From NCBI GenBank assembly GCA_013376735.1, contig VINJ01000001.1, forward strand, positions 1,240,001 to 1,304,000: DNA of 64,000 nucleotides, in the 5' to 3' direction. The DNA is from a bacterium Scap17 (GTDB lineage Bacteria > Pseudomonadota > Gammaproteobacteria > Pseudomonadales > Halomonadaceae). Numbering within the stretch: the stretch's first letter is position 1; every line of letters starts with the position of its first letter. Of this stretch, positions 8,808 through 18,097 are shown piece by piece. The position numbers were made by a program, and so were the translations under genes. The notes below the pieces were generated by a model, which saw only the letters and a list, made by a program, of their open reading frames with translations, made no database searches and was not told where the DNA came from.

Positions 8808-10934
8808 TTATCTTGAGGACCTAGTGCTGCCGTCAATTTTATATATTTCTTTTTTATGAATAAACGATTCCCAAGCTGACTTAATACTTGTGTCAATGTT
8901 GTTTGATGTAATTCTCTGATGAGCATGTTTGTGTAACTCTTCAATGTCAGTGTAAGCTTCTAGTTTGGCCTGACTTGTGTCTTTATAAGTATAGAACTCA
9001 CCTTTGTAGCTATCTTGACTGCCCCCAAAAAAGGTCATGGCAAAATTGTCAAGATTATGGTCCCAAATCTTTATGTTTTTAAACATCGTTTTACACGCTT
9101 GGCTATCTATATCAGGAAGACCGTTCAGTATCATTTCGATTGCTGAGATATTAAAGAAATTATCGTTCTTTGCTGCTTCTACAGTATTGTTTACCCAAAT
9201 TTTTATATGCTTGTTGAGTGTGCTCGGATCTTTGATTAATACCCGCCCATGCCTTATGCTTTCGTAAACACTATTGCTAATGATGACCCAAGAAACACTA
9301 ATGCTCTCTGGGTCTCGTATTATTCTGCAAATAATATCGTCGATTTTATCGCTACTGCACTTGCGCAGTGCCTCTGCTACGAATGTTTCGATGTTTTCAT
9401 GAATCATCAACCTAAAACCGCCTTTGTTTCTAAGGTTTGAGAAAGGCTGTATGTCAGCTAGTCTGGTTGTTGATATGATTATGTCTTCTATGTCTTCATG
9501 TATAGCATTGTCGGATAAAGATATAATTCTCTTGGTGATTTGATCTATGAAGTCCTCGGAGTCAATCTCAGTCACTTTAGTCGTGATGGTTTCTCTAGTT
9601 TCTTGAGAGTTCAAATATTTCCTTGCAATCTTAGTGTTGGAGTTTTCGTCAGAGATAAATTGTAAGAAAGTGTGAGTTTTAGCACTTTGCCCTATATGGC
9701 CTTCGCCTGGAATGAGAGGTGTTATTGATATTCTACCATCCCCTTTTTTCGTAAACGGAAATAAATAATTGACTAGTTTTTTTATTGCGTCTGAATTTTT
9801 AGTTTGGTTGTATGTGCTTTCCCAGAGCAGGTCGTCTCTTACCTTAAAATCTTCTGATTCATCGTATGCATACTCATGAGAGGTATAGCCCACAAACAAT
9901 CGCGTGTGTGTTCTTAATAGATCATATACTGGAGGTGCTTTTGTTATTATAGTTGCCATAGCGAGGATGTCAGGATATGTTATTTCTCCTCTAAAGATAG
10001 GCTCTATATGCCCAAAATAATTTATAACTTTCTTTACATCTCTTACGTTTTCTAAGCAGTCAATAAGACCATATAAGAAAAGTTGATGTAGCCTTTTTTC
10101 TTGATTAGAGAAGTGCTCTTCGCAGGCTTGCACTGGCAATCTATTTAACTCCTCTAGTATTAAATCTTTTTTACATCTGAATGATAGGTATGGTACTGGC
10201 ATTCTAATTTGAGTTATTTTATCTATATATGAGGTGCTAGATGGAATTCCGATGTTGTTTAAAGACTCGTTGATATACTTTGCGTCCCAAGCAACTATAT
10301 ATGAAATGTTTGGGAGTTGGCCTATTGTTTTGATGATTCTTATTATTTCATATACTTCGTCAGGAAATAATCTATCGACATCATCAATGAAAACTACGAT
10401 AGGGCGAGATAGCTTATTTAATGCTTCTTCAAGGCTTCTTTTTGTCTGTTCAAGGTTTTTTTCTTTATGCTCGGCTACTGCAGTTAACGAATCACTAGTG
10501 GTTGTTATTAGATCTTTTAATATAGATGCCCATGGCTCAGCGCCTGGTATGAACTTCATAACATCAAAAATACCTGCATAACTTCTCAGCTCTTTAGAAA
10601 CTCTTTGTACATCTTTTGACGTATCTGTTATATCGATTGTATTTGCAATTTGTTCAAAGAAGCTCATTAGTAGTGCTTCCTTGTTACCAATTGACCAAGG
10701 GTTAAATTTAACTATATGACATTGTTCATCCCTATGAAGTATTTCCTCGATCATAGCTAGTAACGATGACTTCCCGCTACCCCACTCACCTTCAATAGAT
10801 ATTACTAAACCGGGCTGCTGGTTTTTCTGCAATAATTTGGTTATATTTTCAACATAGGACTTCCTGTTTAACTTGTCATATTCTAAAGAGTTTTGTGAGT
10901 CCAAGGGCTTATCTATTTCAAATTTGAAGTTCAT
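8808..10934 (-). CDS. KAP-family P-loop NTPase
   Basis: 708 residues. Walker A is GEWGSGKSS at 49-57 and Walker B VVFIDDVDRL at about 180-189. A sensor-like region follows (ISYIVAWDAKYI, about 213-224), then a long alpha-helical C-terminal half. This is the KAP NTPase fold, related to the F-plasmid phage-exclusion protein PifA. Unlike many KAP proteins, no pair of membrane helices stands out inside the P-loop domain. The gene is AT-rich and runs opposite to the phage genes. Its flanks are degraded duplicates of the last phage genes, a typical cargo slot. A phage-defence role is inferred from family and position. Confidence 0.8.
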   Translation of the reverse strand: MNFKFEIDKPLDSQNSLEYDKLNRKSYVENITKLLQKNQQPGLVISIEGEWGSGKSSLLAMIEEILHRDEQCHIVKFNPWSIGNKEALLMSFFEQIANTIDITDTSKDVQRVSKELRSYAGIFDVMKFIPGAEPWASILKDLITTTSDSLTAVAEHKEKNLEQTKRSLEEALNKLSRPIVVFIDDVDRLFPDEVYEIIRIIKTIGQLPNISYIVAWDAKYINESLNNIGIPSSTSYIDKITQIRMPVPYLSFRCKKDLILEELNRLPVQACEEHFSNQEKRLHQLFLYGLIDCLENVRDVKKVINYFGHIEPIFRGEITYPDILAMATIITKAPPVYDLLRTHTRLFVGYTSHEYAYDESEDFKVRDDLLWESTYNQTKNSDAIKKLVNYLFPFTKKGDGRISITPLIPGEGHIGQSAKTHTFLQFISDENSNTKIARKYLNSQETRETITTKVTEIDSEDFIDQITKRIISLSDNAIHEDIEDIIISTTRLADIQPFSNLRNKGGFRLMIHENIETFVAEALRKCSSDKIDDIICRIIRDPESISVSWVIISNSVYESIRHGRVLIKDPSTLNKHIKIWVNNTVEAAKNDNFFNISAIEMILNGLPDIDSQACKTMFKNIKIWDHNLDNFAMTFFGGSQDSYKGEFYTYKDTSQAKLEAYTDIEELHKHAHQRITSNNIDTSIKSAWESFIHKKEIYKIDGSTRSSR

Positions 10935-11035
10935 GTTGTTAGTTATATCCCTTTTTGATGTTAGGTTTTTGATAGCTATTTGATAATTGGGTTTATTTTG
11001 TTATATTATGTGTAAGTGGTATTGTTCATTCTGAG

Positions 11036-11386
11036 TTGCTGTTTAATATTATCATTAATATAGGTTTTTTGAAGGGGGTTGTAAGGTGTCTAATCATTGC
11101 TTTCGTTTTTTTAAGATTATTGTCTAACACAATACGTCCAATTGGAAAGGTTATCAATGTCAATCAGAATAGCGCACGGGTGAAAGTGACTGGTGGTGGA
11201 GAGTGTATGTTTAATGGGAGTACTAAAGTCGGCAGTCTGGTCTATGACGAAGGGGACCAGATCATCGGTGAGTCGCTGAGCTTGCCGGTGGTGACGATCG
11301 AGGTGTGTCTACTTAGCCTCCCTAGCCGCTTTAGGTCCCCCTGTCCTGCTCATAGTCAAGCAAAGTATAAGTCTTGCTCAGTATAA
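11036..11386 (+). CDS. Diverged second copy of the small terminal phage gene
   Basis: 116 residues. Residues about 33-90 (RPIGKVINVNQNSARVKV..., then VGSLVYDEGDQIIGESLSLPVVTIEV) align with the 73-residue protein at 7812-8033. A hydrophobic N-terminal extension and an unrelated tail are added. The gene lies about 100 bases from the divergent KAP NTPase start. It is either a relic extended by chance or a fused membrane form; its expression is doubtful. Confidence 0.45.
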   Translation: MLFNIIINIGFLKGVVRCLIIAFVFLRLLSNTIRPIGKVINVNQNSARVKVTGGGECMFNGSTKVGSLVYDEGDQIIGESLSLPVVTIEVCLLSLPSRFRSPCPAHSQAKYKSCSV

Positions 11387-11769
11387 GCCGCCATGTATGG
11401 TGGTGTGTATGGTGAGGAAAGGAATGTTAAGCAAAGCCCCATAAACAAAGGGCTATACGACTCCTGCAGGGGGCGCCAGCAATCCCACCTTATGGACGAT
11501 GTTGTCAGTTCTGCCTTCTGCGTCATCGCCTTGTCGTCTTTTCTGTACCGCTCGTTGCGTGCTCGGCCCTGGCCGTGAGCGGCTTCAGGCTCGCCTCAAG
11601 AGCTGTCGCACTTGGTCTTCCTGTCCGATTACTCGATTCACAATGTTCTGGCTCTTTATCTGGACATCGCATCGTCGTGTCTGTCGATCGCTTTGTCACT
11701 CAATCGTCGCAGGAAGGCGCAAGAACAAGCCCTGCAGGAAAGTCTCTCGATAAATGCAGGGCGTTGGTG
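11387..11769. other. Intergenic stretch, no gene recognised
   Basis: Several short overlapping frames exist on the plus strand, but none has a plausible ribosome site or recognisable protein. This is where phage-derived sequence gives way to GC-rich backbone. I saw no tRNA or clear attachment site. Confidence 0.5.
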
Positions 11770-12939
11770 TCAGCGGGAGTCTGATGTCACGGCATCAGTG
11801 GGCAGGGACAGAAACTCCTGCATGATGCGGGTATCGCGGAAGCGTTCGATCAGCTCCGGGTCCGAGTCGAGTGCTGGCGGGTTGGCGAGGCCTTCGCGAA
11901 TCTTGGCTGCCAGCGCCTCGATGGAGTCTTCGGAGATCAGACGTGCCTGATCATGGATCAAGACATTGCGAATGCCGCCGGGGACATCCGGTGCCACGCA
12001 TGGCGTGCCACAGCACATGCTCTCCACCAGCACGATGCCGAAGGCCTCACTGCGTGAACTGAGCACGAACAGGCGGGCGTGCTTCATCCATGGGTAGGGG
12101 TTCAGGCGGCTACCGATCAGGTGGACCCTGTCGCCGACACCCAGCTCGCGGATCAGTGCTTCGGTGGCTTCCCGCTTGGGGCCATCACCCACGATGACGA
12201 GGTCTTCCTCGATACCTGAGGCGAGGTATGCCTTGATCAGCACATCCTGGCGCTTGACATCCGAGAGGCGACACACCTGCACCACGTAGGGGCGGGAGGG
12301 CAGTTCCACCTCTTCCTCTGCCATGGCGGCGATGGCATCCAGGTCACAGACATTGCCGATGGTAGCCAGTCTCGCCGCCTGGATGCCGTGATGGTCCAGC
12401 AGGTTTTCCAGTTGCTGACGCACATTGTCGGTATTGCACACGACCTGTTTGCCGCTATACAGGCGGCTCAACAGGAAGCGTTGTCGCCAGCCCTCTTTCA
12501 GATCGCCGGGCCATGACACCGCCACCTGCCACAGGCGAGGGTCGCGCCACGACCAGAAGGTCTCGAAGGCGCCCTGGCCGCGCGTGATGACCCGATCGAG
12601 CGGGCCGTATTCCTTTTCCAGGCGCGCGACGAAACGGCGTAGGTAGTGACCGCCGTAATAACCTCGCCAGACGTATCCTGAGCCCTTGATCCAGGGGGTC
12701 AGCAGCAGGCGGGTGAACAGGTCGTAGAACAGGCCGATGCCCGTCTTGCGAAATGCCTTGTCAAAGTCGACCTGATGAAGATGCACGCCGGCATCCGGGA
12801 CGAGCTCAAGTTCACCCTTCAGTACCAGTACATGAACCTCATGGCCTTCGCGGTGCAAGACATTGGCGAGATTGACGGTATTGCGTTGGATGCCGCCGAT
12901 GTTGAGCTTGCGGACGATTAGCAGGACGCGTTGTGTCAT
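11770..12939 (-). CDS. Glycosyltransferase, GT4 family
   Basis: 389 residues. The N-terminal Rossmann domain begins RVLLIVRKLNIGGIQRNTVNLA (glycine-rich acceptor loop). The C-terminal GT-B domain contains VVQVCRLSDVKRQDVLIKA (about 228-246), GDGPKR, then SSRSEAFGIVLVESMCCGTPCVA with the E-x7-E retaining-transferase motif. It probably adds a sugar in lipopolysaccharide or exopolysaccharide synthesis at the cytoplasmic face of the membrane. It is a single gene, divergent from cmoM; the substrate cannot be read from sequence. Confidence 0.85.
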   Translation of the reverse strand: MTQRVLLIVRKLNIGGIQRNTVNLANVLHREGHEVHVLVLKGELELVPDAGVHLHQVDFDKAFRKTGIGLFYDLFTRLLLTPWIKGSGYVWRGYYGGHYLRRFVARLEKEYGPLDRVITRGQGAFETFWSWRDPRLWQVAVSWPGDLKEGWRQRFLLSRLYSGKQVVCNTDNVRQQLENLLDHHGIQAARLATIGNVCDLDAIAAMAEEEVELPSRPYVVQVCRLSDVKRQDVLIKAYLASGIEEDLVIVGDGPKREATEALIRELGVGDRVHLIGSRLNPYPWMKHARLFVLSSRSEAFGIVLVESMCCGTPCVAPDVPGGIRNVLIHDQARLISEDSIEALAAKIREGLANPPALDSDPELIERFRDTRIMQEFLSLPTDAVTSDSR

Positions 12940-13251
12940 GGCTGAGGTCTATGTCGGAAGTGGAGTCGATGTGCACAAGTCAGTCACGTTGAAGCCTTGG
13001 CTGCTCAAGTCGATCAAGTGTCGGTCTTTCTCTGCCCCATGACCGCTTTCCTCGCCATGTGCCGTTCCTTGGCCCTTCGATGCAGGCGCCATTCTACGCC
13101 GATCCCTTTGGCGGAGGAAATGCGTGGCGACGGGCCGTCAGCGGCATCAGATCGCGGTTCATCCGCGCCGAGAAGTGCCTTTGGCGAGTGAGTGAGGCAT
13201 TATCTGCACCATCGCAACGTCAGTTCTTTCTCCTTCGCCAAGATATTCTTC
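12940..13251. other. Intergenic region between divergent genes
   Basis: This 312-base region separates the glycosyltransferase and cmoM, so it must hold both promoters. I could not pick a convincing -35/-10 pair. A GTG at 13192 extends the cmoM frame by 20 residues but has no clear ribosome site. Confidence 0.4.
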
Positions 13252-14193
13252 ATGCCTGAGCCGAAAACCTCGTCCCGTGCTGGCGCTTCCCGCGTTCGCC
13301 GTGCCACCGCTGATCGTCATTTCGACGGTCTGGCTGACAAGTTCGAACGTGGTTTCTACACCACGGAGCGCGGTCGTGTTCGTCTTGCGCTGACCCAGCG
13401 CCTGATGGAAGAGCGTTTCTCGCATTTGCCGCCTTCCCCGGTATTGGAAATCGGTGCGGGGCTCGGGCAGACAGCCCACTGGTGGCTCACGCGTGGGCAC
13501 CATCTCACGCTGGTCGAACCCTCAGGCGAGATGCGTGAGCGCGCGAAACGCTTCCTGAGCACTGCCGCGCCGCAAGGCCAGGGGCTGTCCGCTGGTACGA
13601 CGGCTGATCCCTCCCGGGTGGCCCAGGCGGCGTCAGATCCGCAAATGCCAGGTCAAGCCGACGCGCTGACGAGTGATGAGCCGTTTGCGGGGCGATTGGT
13701 CTGGGAGGGACGTGATCTGCAGGGCTTCGCCGCCGTGACTGACCAGCAGTGGCCGGTGGTAGTGTGTCACGCCGTGCTGGAGTGGCTGGTCGATCCGCGA
13801 GAAGGGTTTGCATTGCTCGCGAAGTTGCTGGCGCCCGGCGGTGTCATGTCACTGAGTGTCTTCAATCGCGATGCGCTGGCGTTTTCCAATGTCAGCAAGG
13901 GCAATTTCGACAAGGTGCTGGAAGGGCGCCTGGCGGGCTGGGGTACCGGCAAGCGCTTGACGCCCATCTCACCGCTTCGCGATGGCGAGATACGTCAGTG
14001 GGCCGCAGAGGCGGGGCTTGAGGTGCGCGAGCTGACCGGGTTGCGCGTCTTCCACGACTATCTGCGTTCACGCGACCCGCTGAGCGAGGCTGACATGCAG
14101 AAATTGCTGGCGCTCGAATGCCAGCATTGGCGCACGCCACCCTTCGTCTATCTGGGCCGCTATCTGCACTATGAGCTGGTGCGTCCAGCCTGA
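13252..14193 (+). CDS. cmoM: tRNA 5-carboxymethoxyuridine methyltransferase CmoM-like
   Basis: 313 residues from ATG 13252. The SAM-binding motif is VLEIGAGLGQTAHWW, preceded by FDGLADKFERGFYTTERGRVR. HAVLEWLVDP, then SVFNRDALAFSNVSKGNFD and LRVFHDYLR correspond closely to E. coli CmoM, which methylates cmo5U34 to mcmo5U34 in tRNA. The protein is about 50 residues longer than the E. coli enzyme because of a low-complexity insertion at about 102-155. cmoB and cmoA of the same pathway lie at the far end of the window. Confidence 0.85.
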   Translation: MPEPKTSSRAGASRVRRATADRHFDGLADKFERGFYTTERGRVRLALTQRLMEERFSHLPPSPVLEIGAGLGQTAHWWLTRGHHLTLVEPSGEMRERAKRFLSTAAPQGQGLSAGTTADPSRVAQAASDPQMPGQADALTSDEPFAGRLVWEGRDLQGFAAVTDQQWPVVVCHAVLEWLVDPREGFALLAKLLAPGGVMSLSVFNRDALAFSNVSKGNFDKVLEGRLAGWGTGKRLTPISPLRDGEIRQWAAEAGLEVRELTGLRVFHDYLRSRDPLSEADMQKLLALECQHWRTPPFVYLGRYLHYELVRPA

Positions 14194-14274
14194 GGCGGCG
14201 CCTGCACAACCGTATTGTTTCGATATCCGGCGCTCTCGCCGTTGTCCGTATCTTCTTGCCCTGTTGGAGTCTTC

Positions 14275-15330
14275 ATGTCTGCTCAAACCCCCGCCTGTCA
14301 GCTGCTCGAGCGTCAGGACAGTGATTTCCGTGATTGGCTGTGGGTCGCTGCGCCGCGTGATGACTGGTGGCTGTCATCGGATCGTCAGCGGCGTGTCTGG
14401 GGGCATGATACCGGCATCGTGAATGCCGCGCGGGAGGCTGGGCACCGGGTCAGCCACGCGGTGTCCTTCGCCGAGGCGCGAGCTGACGACACCATCACGC
14501 AAGCCGCAGGTGCCATCGTGTTCTGGCCCAAGGCGCACGCGCTGGGCGAGTGGTGGCTGGTGGCGCTGTGCCAGGTGTTGCCGGCCGGTACGCCAATCAA
14601 GGTGGTGGGCGAGGTCAACGGCGGCATCAAGCGCGCTGAGCGCATCCTCAAGGCGCTGGGAATGACGGCGCGCAAGGACGATACCGCGCGCCGTTGCCAG
14701 CTATGGTCATCCGCCACGCGTGAGTTGACGCCCGAACAGGCCGCCAGCAGTGAATCTCCACTGGCAGTGGCTGGACAATGGACAGAAGGTTGGGGCGAAT
14801 TCGAGGCGCTGGAGATGCGACTGACCAGCCATCCGGGGCTTTATGGCAATGCCAAGCTGGACCCGGGAACCGCGCTGCTGCTGGAGAACCTGCCGACCCG
14901 TGGCTACAAGCGCGCGCTGGATATCGGGGCGGGTGATGGCATCATCAGCTGCTGGCTGGCGCGTCACGGTGCGCGCGTGATGGCGGGCGATGTCAGTGCC
15001 TTCGCGGTGGAGGCGACCCGTCGCAGCCTGGCGCTCAACGGGCTTGAGGCGGACGTACGCCTCAGCGATGTCTTCGCGGCGTTCGAGGGGGAGCGGTTCG
15101 AGGCCATCGTGGCCAATCCGCCGTTCCATCATGAGCGCGATATCGATTACGGACCGGCGGCGCGCCTGATCAGCCAGGCACCGGATCACCTGATGCCCGG
15201 CGGCACCCTGACGTTGGTCGCCAATGCCTTCCTGCCGTATCCCGATCTGCTGCAGGCGGCCTTCGGCGAGTTTGAAGTGCTCGCGGAAACGCGCCAGTTC
15301 AAGGTCTATCGTGCGCGCAAGGCGCGCTGA
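14275..15330 (+). CDS. rsmC: 16S rRNA m2G1207 methyltransferase RsmC
   Basis: 351 residues from ATG 14275. It has the two-domain architecture of RsmC: a degenerate N-terminal methyltransferase domain, then a catalytic domain with ALDIGAGDGIISCWLARHGARV and the base-methylase motif NPPFHH near residue 281. It modifies G1207 of 16S rRNA in the 30S subunit. It is co-directional with cmoM and followed by the truncated greB on the opposite strand. Confidence 0.9.
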   Translation: MSAQTPACQLLERQDSDFRDWLWVAAPRDDWWLSSDRQRRVWGHDTGIVNAAREAGHRVSHAVSFAEARADDTITQAAGAIVFWPKAHALGEWWLVALCQVLPAGTPIKVVGEVNGGIKRAERILKALGMTARKDDTARRCQLWSSATRELTPEQAASSESPLAVAGQWTEGWGEFEALEMRLTSHPGLYGNAKLDPGTALLLENLPTRGYKRALDIGAGDGIISCWLARHGARVMAGDVSAFAVEATRRSLALNGLEADVRLSDVFAAFEGERFEAIVANPPFHHERDIDYGPAARLISQAPDHLMPGGTLTLVANAFLPYPDLLQAAFGEFEVLAETRQFKVYRARKAR

Positions 15331-15390
15331 TTCCCTGCGACCTGAGCCTCTGCGGCCTGATTCCCCGCGGCCTGATGCCCAGCTCGCCGC

Positions 15391-15732
15391 TTACGTTTCC
15401 GGCGACTGATAGCGGATGGCCGTGATGATGTAGGTCGTCTCACCACCCGGTGCGGCCACGCTCACCTCGTCATCCAGCCCCTTGCCCAGCAATGTTTGGG
15501 CAAGGGGCGCATCGACGCTGATCCAGCGGCGCGGATTGTCGGTCTCGTCAGGGCCGACGATGCGGATCTCCATCTCCTCTCCCTGCTCGTCCTCCAGCGT
15601 CACGAAGGCCGCGAAATAGACGCGCTCCAGATCCGCGGGCAGGCGATCGACGACCGTCAGCTCATCCAGGCGTTTCTCCAGATAGGCAATCTTGGCGATG
15701 GTCTGATTGAGCGCCTTCTTGTTGTAGGTGTA
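15391..15732 (-). pseudogene. greB: Native greB, C-terminal part cut off by the island
   Basis: From YTYNKKALNQTIAKIAYLEKRLDEL to the stop, this is the C-terminal two-thirds of a GreB-type transcript cleavage factor. Homology starts abruptly at TACACCTAC. The residues before it (MFSC...RRKGFF) are read from island DNA. The missing first 63 or so residues are at 52672-52860, ending at GDRSENAD. The break is immediately after the acidic tip (DRSE) that enters the RNA polymerase secondary channel, so neither half can work. Confidence 0.9.
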
Positions 15733-15740
15733 AAAGAACC
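15733..15740 (+). repeat. Left terminal inverted repeat of the island
   Basis: AAAGAACC directly follows the greB codons TACACC (read on the minus strand). The same octamer, inverted, sits at 52664-52671. Confidence 0.7.
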
Positions 15741-15775
15741 CCTTCCTTCGAATACTATTTCCAAGGTGTTTTTTA

Positions 15776-15804
15776 TTGACGACTGAAGGTTTTTGGTCTA
15801 GACA
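15776..15804 (+). promoter_or_regulatory. Candidate promoter of the gmt operon
   Basis: TTGACG (15776-15781), a 17-base spacer and TAGACA (15799-15804), 30 bases before the gmtY start. It lies just inside the left end and fires inward. Confidence 0.5.
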
Positions 15805-16409
15805 TGAAAACAACCCCTAAAAAAGTACTATCTGATGCCCTTCGCACATAAGGTCCAAGTCCGCTACGTGGATGTGGCTAGCGGTAATGTTTACTTGTTG
15901 CCGGCTGTTTATACTGAAAGTGGAGTGATTGCATCCCACCTCAGATACTTGGCCTGGTTCAGTTACAAAAGTGAATCTTGGAAAGAAAGGTCAGTTTTTT
16001 CACTTCGGCTTTTGATTTCTTATATAAATTCGTTGAGTGGCGAGATTAGAGCCATTGACTTATTGAAATCATTCACCCGTTCTTTAGTAACAGGGACTAT
16101 TGATTATGAAAGCTGTAACGACCCTATGGGGTTGTTCTGGCCCCCGCGTTCAACATTCGATGTGAACAATATTTTGTTTCATATAACACACTATACGGAT
16201 TATTTGGCCAGGCAGCCTGAATATGAGGCCGCTCGTATAAATCCATTTTTAAAAGCAACGGGTTATGAAGAAAGGTTAAATTGGTGCGCATACTATAATA
16301 GAAATGCCAATGTTTTTCTCAATCACTTAAAGAAAAGAGCGGACGCCTATTTGGAAGTTGGGCGAACGCCCTATCTGCCAGCGTAGTTGTCACCTAAACG
16401 GATTGAGAG

Positions 16410-16919
16410 GTGATCAACGTGCGTTATTCCACAGAGCGTAAGGAAGCCATCCTCAAGAAGATGGCGCCGCCTATGAGCATGACCATCCCGGAATTGGCCG
16501 AACAGGAAGGCATCACTGCAACAACCCTCTACAATTGGCGGAAACAGGCCAGAGAGCGAGGACAAGTTTTGCCATCACGTTCCACCCAGCCCGACCAGTG
16601 GACCAGCCAGGAGAAGTTCCAGATCGTCCTGGAGACGGCCCCGATGAACGAGGCCGAACTCAGCGCCTATTGCCGCGAGCGTGGGCTCTACCCCGAGCAG
16701 GTGGAAGCCTGGCGGGATGCCTGCATGAACGCCAACGACGACGTGGCAGCGCAGGCCAAGCAACAACGCCAGGCTCGCAAGGCGGAGCAAAAGCGGCTCC
16801 GTAAGTTGGAGCGCGAGCTGCACCGCAAGGACAAGGCCCTCGCCGAGACGGCGGCCCTGTTGACCCTGTCAAAAAAAGCCGAGGCGATCTGGGGCACGAC
16901 CCACGACGAGGACGACTGA
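16410..16919 (+). CDS. IS3-family transposase OrfA
   Basis: 169 residues. It has an N-terminal helix-turn-helix (MTIPELAEQEGITATTLYNWRKQ), a second helical domain and a lysine/arginine-rich coiled coil at about 110-150. This is the DNA-binding subunit of an IS3-type transposase. The start is a GTG at 16410. Confidence 0.85.
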   Translation: MINVRYSTERKEAILKKMAPPMSMTIPELAEQEGITATTLYNWRKQARERGQVLPSRSTQPDQWTSQEKFQIVLETAPMNEAELSAYCRERGLYPEQVEAWRDACMNANDDVAAQAKQQRQARKAEQKRLRKLERELHRKDKALAETAALLTLSKKAEAIWGTTHDEDD

Positions 16920-16945
16920 CCAGCCTCCCGGATCGCCAGCGCATC

Positions 16946-17977
16946 GTGACCCTGGTGCAAGACGCCCAGCGTGACGGGGCTCGGCTGGCCAAGGCCTGTC
17001 AGGTGATGGGCATCAGCGTGCGGACCTACTACCGCTGGGTCGCAGAAGGCGAAGTGACGGCGGACCGCCGTCCCGACGCCGATCGCCCGGAACCGGCCAA
17101 CAAGCTATCTCCCGAGGAGCGAAAATCGATCGTGGCGTTGTGCAACGCTCCAGAGTACCGAAGCCGCCCTCCGGCCTTCATCGTGGCCGATCAGGCTGAC
17201 AAGGGCCGCTATCTGGCCTCTGAGTCGACGATATACCGAGTGCTTCATGAATATGATCAGCAACATCACCGGGGTCGACAGCAGGCCCCTCAGCGTAAGC
17301 GCCCACCGACCACTCACCAGGCGACGGCGCCGAACCAGCTTTGGTGCTGGGACATTTCGTGGCTGCCCGGTCCCGCGCGCGGCACTTGGTGGTATCTGTA
17401 CCTGATAATGGACGTCTTCAGCCGCAAGATCGTCGGGCACGAGATCTATGAAACAGAGACTGGCGAGCTGGCCGCTGAGTTGATCCAGAAAGCCTGCTGG
17501 CGAGAGCGCCTGACAGATCGTCATAAACCCTTGATTCTGCATTCAGATAACGGCAGCCCGATGAAGGCAGCGACCTTCCTGGAAAAGCTCTATGACCTGG
17601 GCATCACTCCCTCATACAGCCGACCGCGAGTCAGCAACGACAATGCCTTCGCCGAGTCGGCCTTCAAGACGCTGAAGTACCGGCCGGGCTTCCCCATCGA
17701 CGGGTTCGCCACCCTGGCCGAGGCTCAGGACTGGGTTCAGCAATTTACCGAGTGGTACAACCATGAGCACCGGCACAGCGCCCTTCGCTACGTCACGCCG
17801 AGCCAGCGTCATGACGGCGAGGCCAAAGGCATTCTGACGCAGCGCCGAGAGGTCTTCGAGGCCGCGAAGCAGCGTCACCCGGAGCGATGGTCAGGCGACA
17901 TCCGAAAACTCGACCTGCCGGAGATAGTGCATTTGAATCCGGAGCGGGATCCGATACCGCAGGCAGCAGGATTTTAA
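16946..17977 (+). CDS. IS3-family transposase OrfB (DDE)
   Basis: 343 residues with the integrase core: first Asp in CWDISWLPG, second in LILHSDNGSPM, and the Glu within NDNAFAESAFKTLKYRP. The frame stays open upstream to overlap the OrfA stop, so synthesis may be by coupled initiation or frameshifting. It looks intact and potentially active. Confidence 0.85.
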   Translation: MTLVQDAQRDGARLAKACQVMGISVRTYYRWVAEGEVTADRRPDADRPEPANKLSPEERKSIVALCNAPEYRSRPPAFIVADQADKGRYLASESTIYRVLHEYDQQHHRGRQQAPQRKRPPTTHQATAPNQLWCWDISWLPGPARGTWWYLYLIMDVFSRKIVGHEIYETETGELAAELIQKACWRERLTDRHKPLILHSDNGSPMKAATFLEKLYDLGITPSYSRPRVSNDNAFAESAFKTLKYRPGFPIDGFATLAEAQDWVQQFTEWYNHEHRHSALRYVTPSQRHDGEAKGILTQRREVFEAAKQRHPERWSGDIRKLDLPEIVHLNPERDPIPQAAGF

Positions 17978-18097
17978 AAAGCCAGCACCACTTCATGTGC
18001 CAACTATGTTGACAGATTCCGGGGATCCGATACCGCAGGCAGCAGGATTTTAAAAAGCCAGCACCACTTCATGTGCCAACTATGTTGACAGATTCCG
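17946..18097 (+). repeat. 76-base tandem duplication of the IS3 right end
   Basis: The 76-base unit at 17946-18021 is repeated directly at 18022-18097. It covers the last codons of OrfB, its stop and the terminal repeat, giving the element two potential right ends. Confidence 0.9.

Larger units (their letters stand above)
16388..18090 (+). mobile_element. IS3-family insertion sequence within gmtY
   Basis: TGTCA-type ends are present at 16388 and, inverted, at 18014 and 18090. The element carries two consecutive frames (16410-16919 and 16946-17977). Its right terminus is tandemly duplicated (76 bases: 17946-18021 and 18022-18097). I found no convincing target duplication, so boundaries are good to about 10 bases. 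Confidence 0.75.

Noticed and set aside
11387-11769. A tRNA or phage attachment site at the edge of the phage-derived region
   Set aside because: No cloverleaf or direct repeat to the left part could be recognised by eye.
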